64,000 nt of DNA, taken from NCBI RefSeq assembly GCF_029542785.1, contig NC_083370.1, forward strand, positions 992,001 through 1,056,000. The letters are read 5' to 3'. This DNA is from Malassezia japonica. Taxonomy: Eukaryota; Basidiomycota; Malasseziomycetes; Malasseziales; Malasseziaceae. The notes beneath the pieces are model-generated. The model ran no database searches. It saw only the letters and a program-made list of their open reading frames with translations, and was not told the DNA's origin. A program made the translations under genes and the position numbers. Each line of letters starts with the position of its first letter. Position 1 is the stretch's first letter. Of the stretch, positions 27,701 through 34,188 are shown one piece after another.

Positions 27701-28895
27701 CCCTGCCGAAGCGCACGAGCCCAAAGCGCCCGAGCCTGCGGCGTACGAGTCCAAGGCGCCGCCGTTTGTGTACGAGGCGACGAAGCCTGCCGCAAAGCGC
27801 GAGAGCGTGCCGTACGACCAGTTTGGTGGCGCCCGTCCCCTGTACGAGGTGGACGAGGAGCGTACCGCCCAGCCGTACGAGCAGCAGCCGTATGAGCAGC
27901 AGCCGTACGAGCAGCAGCCGTACGAGCAGCAGCCGTACGAGCAGCAGCCGTATGAGCAACAGCCGTATGAGCAACAGCCGTATGAGCAGCAGCCGTATGA
28001 GCAGCAGCCGTACGAGCAGTACGCCGGCTACGAGCAGCCGGCGCAGCCGTACGAGCAGCCCGCCGAGGCGTACGAGCAGCCGTACGCTCAGCAGCCGTAC
28101 CAGCAAGGCTACGAGCAGCAGTACGAGGGCTACGAACAACAGTACCCGGGCTACGAACAGTACCCCGGCTACGAGCAGCAGTACGCCGGCTACGAGCAGT
28201 ACGATCCCCAGTACGCGAACTATGAGCAGCAAGGCGCCTACCCCGGCTACGACCAGCAGTACGCCCAGCAGTACCCACAGCAGCCCTACGCCCAGGGCTA
28301 CGAAGGCTACGAGCAGGCGTACCCCGCGTCGGAGGCTCGTACGCAGCGCCCGACGCAGCCGGCGGCGGAGGCGCGTGCCCAGCGCCCCACCCAACCGGCG
28401 GCGGACGTGCGTGCCCAGCGCCCCACCCAACCGGCGGCGGACGTGCGTGCCCAGCGCCCCACCCAACCGGCGGCGGACGTGCGTGCCCAGCGTCCCACCC
28501 AACCGCGCCCGCCGCAGGCGCAGGCGATGCAGCCCGGCCAGACGTACGACTCGCTGGCACAGTCGTCGTACGACGGCTACGCGAAGCGCCCGCCGCGCGT
28601 TGCCGAGTCCGCGTCGATGGCGCCGCTGCACAAGCGTGGCCTGCCGACCTCGGCCTACACTGAGCCCGCGTCTGGCCGCCCCGGCCGCCGCGCGGACCCC
28701 TCGATGGAGCCCCCGGTGCTCTCGGCGCCGAGCGTGCGCGAAGGCTACGGCCAGCCCTCGACGTCCACCCCTTCGCTGTCCTCCGCCGGTGGGTCCAAGC
28801 GCCACAAGCGCCAGGCCTCGGCGGGTCAGTCCAAGAAGGGCAACCGCTGGGCGGCGCTTCTGAGCAACGACCCGGTTTCTGCTGCTAGGAAATAG
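21759..28895 (+). CDS. Giant repeat-rich disordered protein (2378 residues), unknown
   Basis: An uninterrupted frame with start context ACCATGG. I recognise no folded domain. The order is: basic N-terminus (LKRGKNRKGAKGAA), AKDAPAGLTGK repeats, a Ser/Thr-rich region, an acidic run (about residues 467-486), long Lys/Pro/Glu/Val-rich segments with EPVKE-type units, YARQLD repeats, four 25-residue His-rich units, PYEQQ repeats, a Gly/Tyr/Gln prion-like region, RAQRPTQPAADV repeats, and a basic C-terminus (SKKGNRWAALL). Composition fits a disordered scaffold at the cell cortex or in condensates, but that is inference. An antisense frame of 2354 codons spans the same DNA but has the Arg/Leu/Gly-rich composition of a shadow. 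The stop overlaps the end of the convergent gene by 11 bp. Confidence 0.8.
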   Translation: MALFSDLKRGKNRKGAKGAASAAKAEGQEVQKKVTEAKGKASTAATQPSGAATTATSGLKGKGTEATDALTGKAKDAPAGLTGKAKDAPAGLTGKAQDASKQAQDAPKTLAGKAPTASGAESAEKEALTAEKETASGHSRSHSLDFRRRLRMPSGMSLNSKQGGGFAPFRRNKSGQNIAGNASSSTVDLLNTPNSKKGSTSQNVTPTSTKTRAASSGVIPPVPFLPAFMREKGNANATATQDEKEKQTLLMPSPSDLDANKDKTGAAPSIAALTQGGAPAKDATKDAKEDTSTTTQLPAATTSSVSTSPTATGAAPSIAGAMLYKGPMSPTTTTTTTTTTTSAPLRSASSPAVPTSSAPLTTSSAPLSYLTTTRAAPVDAPKTETPKADVSTDSAKPETTTILPSFLQAKPRVSNEADRSAATVIERPVAETSAAKETEPVKEVTPVKAVPPSPAYSRYTAVTAEDHEEDEDEEEEEDDDDDDDARSLASSYVGTVESAAFTLPMHDAHEYLETPSASVAHGFDPKNTRVAPAPPFDEDVADKTGDTSRATQTQVGDESADTEHADSSKAGLFGGMSLGALATAGMSMLYPGSRQASGQHAPLEDDEAEVKGAKAAPATAAAPSEESDSLYSQSDATDSKRPSMISEKTGEPTSTFPITRPLAGFSSSTMTPTKKDFTLGKMASKETVPSLPEKSEEAPRLTAADKGKAPEMPSALQDNATVPSVPATAQLPEVPAKDTLDKGKAPAVPAKVPAVPLAAPEIPNDPTSVTDVVTDKSPLPDAPETLLPETKETVPQVPSKAPVVPEKTIAEKTELEEPAPAEVVSTEALPTKPEELTTEPLAKDAVDVPAETAVPAALAKEAESKEPLVAAPIEETAKPKEALAAAVPAKEEPVQDSEPVKAAEPIQAAAPLKATEPVETEPVKEIEPVKETEPVKEAEPLKAAVPVKEAEPLKTDEPVKEALAEPTKTVEPAKATPVEPTQTVEPTETAEPTKAAIEPTTETSAESADKSDTVTSTIGGAAAGAAAGVAAGMAYLKNATLGPRAEQRDTDKEPTSAPTLPYASTTAPTLPYASTTPAAQATSTAPTSTGSTTLLPPFLPGHDVKRSDVPTKSVDAPAEISKTEAPAATAVPASTSAPAPAPVPVPEPVAPSAPSEARPEDLLVEPRKPETVTPSSSVPQTSATPSSSVPQTGATPSSAPKPSTTPKAEVPSHLATAPVAAPEPVPARSPEDDKKPRRKSKRFSFDNRNSGLFANVPFLSRHSKRSSVSSGPEPEAEPETGAKPQVPQKDPNRLSALQSLSGVSMRDAADRSGRHLPGSDAELPQMPPVPTAPSMKELSSPKKPLVPGVPKTPKRTSASAPKSTTPSALPPVPAAPAPSAPAPELEEPEVPNTLAPANVSMTPLAMRESEQAAEEPVMELPETSAPAPVPQAVMVDPPTSHAPTGVEPTPVPEEPEAVPEPAPVPVAVNVPAPASYSAVPVQQYMEPVRAPAQTSLPRYISLETELSTAPQSGYARQLDNVQTGYARQLDQVQPTYATQHDIVRPTYAKQLDDVQPSAEQEEHDSKVEALLAPQLDTEPPAEHAHDHSHGNVEALLAPQLDTEPPAEHDHDHSHGNLKALLAPQLDTEPPAEHAHDHSHGNVEALLAPQLATHELEKEEHAQADEHDVNTVLARQHASAPQYATSLDAAPVAVPVAAPVAVPVAAPVSAPYDPQPVQEGFPRYLQTVPESEEQAGVPEVDESVVSQPAQYADAHDSVPPVPVAVSVAPPVSTPSVLRGSAAYDPESISHFLSAMDELDYSRAVVRASSLGVPLSQIPSNIPTAAPPAVAPTRPVEEPLRPSERFAGKGVQWDSDDWLRSQVRGASTEQQRDLDSFLKARRQYVPTFAKDSALPPVPPKDVDAKRDSMAGRRLSRMNSTGSNFVLFDQFLSSDSEPIDTHLFNLDELEEAHKIKTTPQMPSEPVMDQHERDVHITHTALPDLPAEAHEPKAPEPAAYESKAPPFVYEATKPAAKRESVPYDQFGGARPLYEVDEERTAQPYEQQPYEQQPYEQQPYEQQPYEQQPYEQQPYEQQPYEQQPYEQQPYEQYAGYEQPAQPYEQPAEAYEQPYAQQPYQQGYEQQYEGYEQQYPGYEQYPGYEQQYAGYEQYDPQYANYEQQGAYPGYDQQYAQQYPQQPYAQGYEGYEQAYPASEARTQRPTQPAAEARAQRPTQPAADVRAQRPTQPAADVRAQRPTQPAADVRAQRPTQPRPPQAQAMQPGQTYDSLAQSSYDGYAKRPPRVAESASMAPLHKRGLPTSAYTEPASGRPGRRADPSMEPPVLSAPSVREGYGQPSTSTPSLSSAGGSKRHKRQASAGQSKKGNRWAALLSNDPVSAARK
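24480..24665 (+). repeat. Short degenerate units encoding EPVKE/EPLK
   Basis: Tandem 18-24 nt units encode variants of TEPVKE and AEPLKA. They diverge at third positions, suggesting older expansion kept as protein sequence. Confidence 0.7.
26290..26440 (+). repeat. YARQLD-type repeat units in the giant protein
   Basis: Four imperfect units of about 12-13 codons with the pattern (S/T/P)-G/T-YA-(R/T/K)-Q-(L/H)-D-x-V-(Q/R). They lie directly before the 75-nt array. Confidence 0.65.
26457..26715 (+). repeat. 75-nt tandem array encoding His-rich 25-residue units
   Basis: Copies start at 26457, 26532, 26607 and 26682, exactly 75 nt apart; the fourth is partial. Each unit contains ALLAPQLDTEPP followed by EHAHDHSHGN. 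Copies are nearly identical at the DNA level, so duplication is recent or homogenised. The His/Asp cluster could bind metal ions (inference). Confidence 0.85.
27870..28019 (+). repeat. 15-nt tandem array, ten copies of QPYEQ
   Basis: Ten consecutive 15-nt units encode QPYEQ and differ only at synonymous positions (TAC/TAT, CAG/CAA). Downstream the pattern decays into YAGYEQ and YPGYEQ units, giving a Tyr/Gln/Gly-rich prion-like segment to about 28320. Confidence 0.9.
28337..28505 (+). repeat. 36-nt tandem array encoding RAQRPTQPAADV
   Basis: Five units of 36 nt; the middle three are almost identical at the DNA level, the outer ones diverged. The array directly follows the Tyr/Gln-rich region. 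Confidence 0.85.
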
Positions 28896-30199
28896 ACGAA
28901 TCTACGATGCGTGCGAGAATCTCGAGGCGCTCATGCGCCGTGCGCCGCCGGAGGCCCTCGTCGAGCGCGTCGGCGGCGCGCTGCGCGAGCGTCCACACGC
29001 GCTGGGGCTGCCGAGCGCCGCCGTGCCGCGCCCCGGCGATCGCCTCGCAGTAGGCTGTCGCGATGCGGTCGTCGCGCGCAAACGCATAATCCGGCAGCGG
29101 CGCGTCGCTGCCCCGCACGCGCTCCCACAGTGCGAGGAGCACGAGGTCCGAGGCGGCGTTGGCAATGTAGTCCTCGATCGCCGCGACGACGTACTGGTCG
29201 CGCTTGCGGCGCATGCGCAAATTCGCGGTGAGGAACTGGCTCACGATATCGCGCGCGACGTGCGTGGGCCGCGGCGCGTACGCGTCGCTGCTCGCCGCCG
29301 CACGCAGCTCGTGCGCGACGGCCTTGGTCGACTGCGCGATCCAGCGCACGCCTTCGGCCATCACGAGGATCTGGATATAGGATGCCAAGAGTGCTGTCTG
29401 CTCGCGGTCGAGGCTGTGGTCGATCGCGAGCTTGAGGTTCGCGCGTACCTTGCGCAGCGTGCTCAGCGTCGCCTCGCCCGCGTCCGCGACCTGGTCCGGG
29501 AGCTGGTTCACAAAGCGCGAGAGCGCGCCGGCCAGGAACAGACTCACTCGGTCGTACTCCGGCCCGAGCGAGATGGCGTACTCGAGCGGCGTGCGCGCCT
29601 CGTCGCCGCCGAGCAGCAGCGCAAAGTCCTTGTCGCGGATCGCCATGATCGTGTCGATATCTTTGCGCTCGACCGCTGCGTAGACGTCGTGGGGCTCGTA
29701 CGGGCGCCGCGCACGCTGCGTAGCCGACGGTGCGCGCTGCTGCGTCGCAGAGAGGGCCAGCGGAATGTCGCCCTGCTCGATCTTGGGCGGCGCCGTGTCG
29801 GGCTCGACGGCAACACGGCGCACGAGCTCGGCGAGCGCCCAGTAACCGCGCACCGTGCCGCTCTTTTCACCGACCAGGCACGGGTCCATGCGGTAGGCGA
29901 CTGTGTGAGTACAAAGACGTACGCTCCATCTCGCGCAGCGCCGAGCGTACGCACGAGTACTGGCTCGAGCCGTCGTGCCCCGCCGAGGGAAAGAGCCGCT
30001 GGAGCTTGGCCTCGGGGATGACGGGAAACGGGGGGTGGGGATCGTCGCTCTCGCTGATCGGCGCGACGAGCGTCGCGTCGGCCGGCACCCGCGCCGTTGA
30101 CGGCACATGCGCCTCTTTCGGCGCATCGGCCTTGCTAAAGAAACTTTGTGTGCGTGCGCGCACCGTGTCCGCGTACGACTTCCACGCCCCAGACGCCAT
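28885..30199 (-). CDS. Unknown protein with an ankyrin-like segment
   Basis: Exons 29923-30199 and 28885-29900, separated by a 22-nt intron (29901-29922); 430 residues. The N-terminus (MASGAWKSYADTVRARTQ) is followed by a Pro-rich stretch and a conserved-looking block (SALREMELAYRMDPCLV). The middle part, DVYAAVERKDIDTIMAIRDKDF followed by ARTPLEYAISLG, resembles one or two ankyrin repeats; the rest is alpha-helical with many Arg and Ala residues. No signal peptide or membrane segment is evident. I cannot name a family. Its TAG overlaps the 3' end of the convergent giant gene by 11 bp. Confidence 0.75.
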
Positions 30200-30257
30200 G
30201 CTCGCCTCCACGACCCTCCACCGGGTCGCCTCCACCAGCGAGTAGATCGTATGTAGG

Positions 30258-31063
30258 CTATACAGGCGAGCGACTACGGCGGCGCGCCGCGTCCGGGCGC
30301 TGCTGCGGTGCGCTGTTCTTCTGCTGCTCAAACTCGGTGAGCAGGTCGCGCAGGCGCATGTATCCCAGGTGCATTTTCCCGCTAAAGTGGTCGGCCAGGC
30401 GGCGGTCCGAGTCGAGGATCGAGAGGTAGGCGCCGCACACGTCGCACACACGTAGCTTTTGGTGCCCACTTGCACCGCTGTTTTCCTGGAGCACCTGGAG
30501 CTCCTTTTCCTTCTCGCCGCGCTCGGCCTTGAGTGCATCGACCTTGGCGAGCTCCTTGAGCGACTCTTCGACCTGCCCCTGCTCACCGAGCTTCTCCATC
30601 TCGGCGGTGGCCGCGGTGATCGCCTCTTCGACCTCGTTGATATCACGCATGATCGCGTTGGAGCGCTCCATCTCCTCGGGCGTCTGGTCGAGTCGCCGGC
30701 GGTTTGCGGCAATCTTTCGGTCAATGTCTGTGATGAACAGGTGGATATTCCGCTGGTGCTCCGCCGTGATCTGGGGGAAACTCTCGCCTCTGGCGACCGC
30801 CGCATCGTACAGCTCCTTGTACCGCGGCAGGTGCGACTGCGGGCACGGGCCGAGATCCATTTTCTGGGTCAGGAGCACGACGTACCGTGTTGCTAAACAG
30901 GTCGTGGGGGCACACGCCGCACAAAAAGTTGCGGCACACCTTGGGATCCGTAAAGTGCATATCCTTGTCCGCGGTGCCCATCACTGCGTCAGCCGTGCGA
31001 CCTACCCTCGGGGCCCATCAGGCGCTCGAGCGCCACGCGCTGCACCTCCGCTTTCCTGCCCAT
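30258..31063 (-). CDS. LUC7: U1 snRNP-associated protein Luc7
   Basis: Luc7 binds the U1 snRNP and stabilises pairing of U1 snRNA with the 5' splice site. Exons 31006-31063, 30886-30983 and 30258-30863, with two 22-nt introns; 253 residues. The first zinc finger is VCRNFLCGVCPHDLF...KMDLGPCPQSH, split by the second intron; a coiled coil follows, then the C2H2 finger CDVCGAYLSILDSDRR...HFSGKMHLGY. The RS tail is reduced to about ten residues (ARRRSRSPV). It is relevant here because almost no donor in this window has the usual GTAAGT, and Luc7-family proteins influence which donors U1 accepts. Divergent with the fusion gene; 39 bp separate the starts. Confidence 0.94.
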
Positions 31064-31078
31064 GGCGAGAGGAAAAGC

Positions 31079-31086
31079 CCACGTGG
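31079..31086. promoter_or_regulatory. CCACGTGG between LUC7 and the fusion gene
   Basis: Perfect octamer in the 39-bp gap between two divergent start codons, 15 bp from the LUC7 ATG and 16 bp from the other, nearly symmetric. Both transcripts must start very close to, or inside, the partner's leader region. Confidence 0.45.
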
Positions 31087-31102
31087 CTCGACGCGTCGCG
31101 CC

Positions 31103-32761
31103 ATGGCCGAGCACCGTGTCGACGTGCCGTTCCTGGACGCGGGTCTCGCGTCCGAGCCCGATTCCCACTATTCCGGTCTCTTGATCCAGAGAGATGCAGC
31201 CGAAAGCGGCGCGATACTCGAGCGCAGCCATACGGCCGGGCGCCCGCTCGCGCTGCTGCTCCACGGCATGGGATCCCACAAGAACGCCGTCTTTTTCAAG
31301 CCGCTCGCGCACGCGCTGCCGATCGACTCGTATCGCTTCGACCACCGCGGCGAGGGCGAGTCGCCGGGCGAGTGGACGAATGGCCAGTACGATGTACGTC
31401 GCCTCCCTCACACAGACCTATGCGGCGGAAGTCGCGCACGTCGTCGAGTACCTTGTCACGCGCTTTGGCTACGTGATCGAGCTAATTGTGGCGCACTCCA
31501 AGAGCGTCGCGATTACCTATGCGTACGCGTCCAAGTTCTGCACCAAGCCGGGCCTCCATCGCCCGCCGGCGCTGATGGCCATGTTCTCGGGCCGCTTTTG
31601 GATGTCGGTACGTTGCCCTACTCACCCAGCGCGTCTATGGTAGGTCGCTCCGCTCACACAGAACGCGCCGACGAGTTCGAACCTTCGTTCCAGCAAAAAG
31701 GGCACTTTGAGCGCCAGATTCCGACGCGCAACGGCATGCGCGCTGTCCAAATGACGCGCGAAGACTTTATCGCCGGCTGCGAATACCCCACGCCGCAGCA
31801 CGCCGCGCGCCTCCCGACGTCGGTGCAGGTGCTGATCGTGCACGGGACCGACGACAAGGTCGTGCCGGTGGTCGATTCGGCCGGTTACATGAATGCGCTC
31901 ACTGCTCAGCCGACACGCCGCCCGGGCACGGTCCAGCTCCAGATGATCGAGGGGTGCGACCACAACTATTCCGGTGCGTACCGTGCGAATATGGTCGAAC
32001 GCGTGCTAAAGTGGCGCGCGACGTGCCTCGCGGCGCAGCAGCACGCGCCGGCCGCGCCTCCCTCGTGGACCGCAGGGACGCGCGGCTCGCGGGGCGCGCT
32101 GATCGTCGTTGAAGGCCTCGATCGTGCGGGCAAGTCGACGCAGGTTGCGCGCCTCGTCGACCTGCTGCACGCGCGCCTCGTCAAGTTCCCGGATCGCACG
32201 ACCGAAATCGGGCAGATGATCAACGCGTACCTGACGAATGCGCGCGACACGCCCGACGAGGCGATCCACCTGTTGTTCTCCGCGAACCGCTGGGAAGTGA
32301 TGCAGAGCATTGTACAGACGCTCTCTTCCGGCCAGTCGGTGGTATGCGACCGCTATGCGTTCTCCGGCATTGCCTACTCGCGCGCCAAAGGCCTCGACCT
32401 CGGCTGGTGCCTCGCGCCGGACGTCGGCATCCCGATGCCGGACCTGACCCTCTTCCTTGACCTGGACGAGGCGACGGCCGCGGCGCGGAGTGCGTACGGC
32501 GAGGAGCGCTACGAGAAGCTGGCGTTCCAGCGCGTGGTGCGCCAGACCTTTGCCGACGTCGAGCACCTCGTGCAGGCCGGCGGCGGCGTCTGGACGCGCG
32601 TCAACGCCGCCGGCACGCCGGACGAGGTGTACGACGTGGTGCGTGCCGAGGCGCAGCGTGTGCTGCAGCGCGTGCAACACGACCACGCGTCGTTGCGCCC
32701 ACTCGCTCTCGACATGCTGCCGCCGGCCGAGCCACAGAGCCAACAACGCCCGAGTCTATAG
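31103..32761 (+). CDS. Fusion of an alpha/beta hydrolase with thymidylate kinase
   Basis: Exons 31103-31393, 31416-31607, 31630-31639 (10 nt) and 31662-32761; all three introns are 22 nt; 530 residues. Residues about 1-300 form an alpha/beta hydrolase: LLLHGMGSHK, a nucleophile position at Ser125 in AHSKS (GHSKG in relatives, both glycines lost), Asp in HGTDDKVVP near 224 and His in GCDHNYSG near 264. From about residue 307 a complete dTMP kinase follows: P-loop GLDRAGKSTQ (about 315-324), CDRYAFSGIAYS near 393, PDVGIPMPDLTLFLDL and a short LID region. It makes dTDP for DNA synthesis, the role of yeast Cdc8. No stop, intron or promoter gap lies between the halves, so one polypeptide is expected. 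Confidence 0.88.
   Translation: MAEHRVDVPFLDAGLASEPDSHYSGLLIQRDAAESGAILERSHTAGRPLALLLHGMGSHKNAVFFKPLAHALPIDSYRFDHRGEGESPGEWTNGQYDVRRLPHTDLCGGSRARRRVPCHALWLRDRANCGALQERRDYLCVRVQVLHQAGPPSPAGADGHVLGPLLDVGTLPYSPSASMVGRSAHTERADEFEPSFQQKGHFERQIPTRNGMRAVQMTREDFIAGCEYPTPQHAARLPTSVQVLIVHGTDDKVVPVVDSAGYMNALTAQPTRRPGTVQLQMIEGCDHNYSGAYRANMVERVLKWRATCLAAQQHAPAAPPSWTAGTRGSRGALIVVEGLDRAGKSTQVARLVDLLHARLVKFPDRTTEIGQMINAYLTNARDTPDEAIHLLFSANRWEVMQSIVQTLSSGQSVVCDRYAFSGIAYSRAKGLDLGWCLAPDVGIPMPDLTLFLDLDEATAAARSAYGEERYEKLAFQRVVRQTFADVEHLVQAGGGVWTRVNAAGTPDEVYDVVRAEAQRVLQRVQHDHASLRPLALDMLPPAEPQSQQRPSL
31630..31639 (+). other. 10-nt internal coding micro-exon
   Basis: CGCGTCTATG lies between two 22-nt introns (31608-31629 and 31640-31661), both with GTANGT donors and CTCAC branch sites. 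Including it restores the frame and gives FWMSRVYERADEF. Skipping it would shift the frame (10 is not a multiple of three). Confidence 0.88.
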
Positions 32762-32775
32762 CAGTATGTACATGG

Positions 32776-33610
32776 CTACTGCCCAAACTGCGCCTTGAGC
32801 TGCAGAATGCTCGCGCGCTGGTCAGGCGGCAGCGCGTTGATCTGGTCCGGCGTCAGCTGCAGCACCTGGTTGAGGAGCTGCCGCTGCTGGTCGTCGAGCT
32901 GGGGGCCCGGCGCGGGCGTCGGCGTCGCCTGGACCGGCGCAGGCGCAGGCGCCGGTGTGGGCGTCGGCGTGCTCCGCGTCTCGGTCTTGATCGGCATCGG
33001 CGGCGCGGGGGGGGCATGTGCAGCGCCAGACTCGCCCAGCACGCGCTGCACCACGACTGGGTCCACAACATTCATCATGAGCATTGCGTGGAATACAGCA
33101 TAAGCCAGCTGGGGGTTGCCGAGGAGCAGCGCCCGAGCCTGGTCGGGCGCGGTGGCAGCGAGTCCTTTCATCTGCGTGAGGATATCCATGAGCTGGTGCG
33201 GCGGCAGCGAGGCGATGGCATGCGTAATGGCATCCGTCGACGACACGCCGGGCGGCAGCGGCGCGCCCGCCGGAAACGGCGCCAGCGCCGCGGGTTTCGA
33301 GCGCGTCTCGCCGCCGCTCACCATCGGGTCCATCTCTGCAAAGTCGAGGCGCAGGGGGCGGCCGCCGACCTCGACGTCGTTCAGGTTGCGCACCGCCGAC
33401 GCCGCGGTTTCTGCGTCTTCGTATTCGCAGAATCCGTACCCCTTAAACTTGCCCTGCTCCTTGTCGCTCACGAGGCGGAAGGCGACGACGCGGCCCACCT
33501 CGGAAAACACATTGACCAGCTGCTCTTCCGAAATATCATAGGGGATGTTTCCGACTGTCTCAGCAGAGCCACCTACCAAACACCACCCGCGTTCCTGTAC
33601 GGTTCGCCAT
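32776..33610 (-). CDS. RNA15: Cleavage stimulation factor 64 kDa homologue (CstF-64/Rna15)
   Basis: It recognises U/GU-rich RNA downstream of cleavage sites during mRNA 3'-end formation. Exons 33577-33610 and 32776-33554, 22-nt intron; 270 residues. The RRM occupies about residues 8-85, with RNP2 VFVGNIP (restored only by splicing) and RNP1 KGYGFCEY. The hinge domain (about 110-190, SLPPHQLMDILTQMKGL and QLAYAVFHAMLMMNVV) binds the CstF-77 and symplekin homologues. A Pro/Thr-rich linker and the C-terminal three-helix domain (QQRQLLNQVLQLTPDQINALPPDQ) follow. It is shorter than human CstF-64, like Rna15. Divergent with PFD1 (56 bp between starts); its stop lies 14 bp from that of the fusion gene. 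Confidence 0.94.
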
Positions 33611-33666
33611 GCTGGCGGACGACGCGTAGTCGGGGAATTATGTGTGCGATTTTGTCGCACGCCGCC

Positions 33667-34105
33667 ATGTCGGAAGAGTCGCTGCCGGTGGTAGGTGCCT
33701 GATCTGATGTAGCTGCTCAATACAGTACAGACGCGCCTGGTGCAGTCGCAGCGCCAGCTGAGCATTGTGCGCGCACAGGTGAATGCGCGACAGCGCGAGA
33801 TCAAGCTCCAGGAGCTGACGCTCGAGCAGCTCAAGGGACTGGGGCCCGAAACGCGCATGTACGAGGCCGTGGGCAAGATGTAGGTCTATGCACTAATCCA
33901 GGTTCATGCAAGAAAGCTACGATGACCTCACGTCGGATATCCAGCGGAAACAGGGCTCGGCCTCGGAAGAGACCGACATGCTGCTGAAAAAGCAAAAGGT
34001 ACGCTGCATACCCTGACGCAGTTCCTTGAAAAGCAGGTGGCCGAGGCACAGTCGCACCTGAACGACCTCGTGCGCTCGATCGAACGCGCGAATGTGCCCG
34101 CGTAA
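33667..34105 (+). CDS. PFD1: Prefoldin subunit 1, four exons
   Basis: A beta-type subunit of the hexameric prefoldin chaperone that delivers nascent actin and tubulin to CCT (one CCT subunit, CCT3, is also in this window). Exons 33667-33690, 33713-33879, 33902-33998 and 34022-34105; introns 22, 22 and 23 nt; 123 residues, the normal size. Two coiled-coil helices flank the conserved hairpin region LGPETRMYEAVGKMFMQ, which matches the family pattern (NMYEGVGRMF in human). No single frame covers the gene, so it is easily missed; the longest uninterrupted exon is 167 nt. Confidence 0.94.
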
Positions 34106-34188
34106 TGTACCATAGCGCCGCGCCGCGCCGGCAACGAAGTACACACCTCCACGACAGCCCCCCTCCACCTTCCCCACACCTTATCAGG

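Noticed and set aside
21741..28805. 2354-codon minus-strand frame as the real gene
   Set aside because: It has the Arg/Leu/Gly/His composition of a GC-rich shadow, and its start would overlap the other strand's stop region. The plus frame has a good start context and coherent amino-acid repeats, with synonymous variation between repeat units.
31103..32761. Two separate genes for hydrolase and thymidylate kinase
   Set aside because: Exon 4 runs without a stop from the hydrolase core into the kinase P-loop, and there is no spacer that could hold a terminator and promoter.
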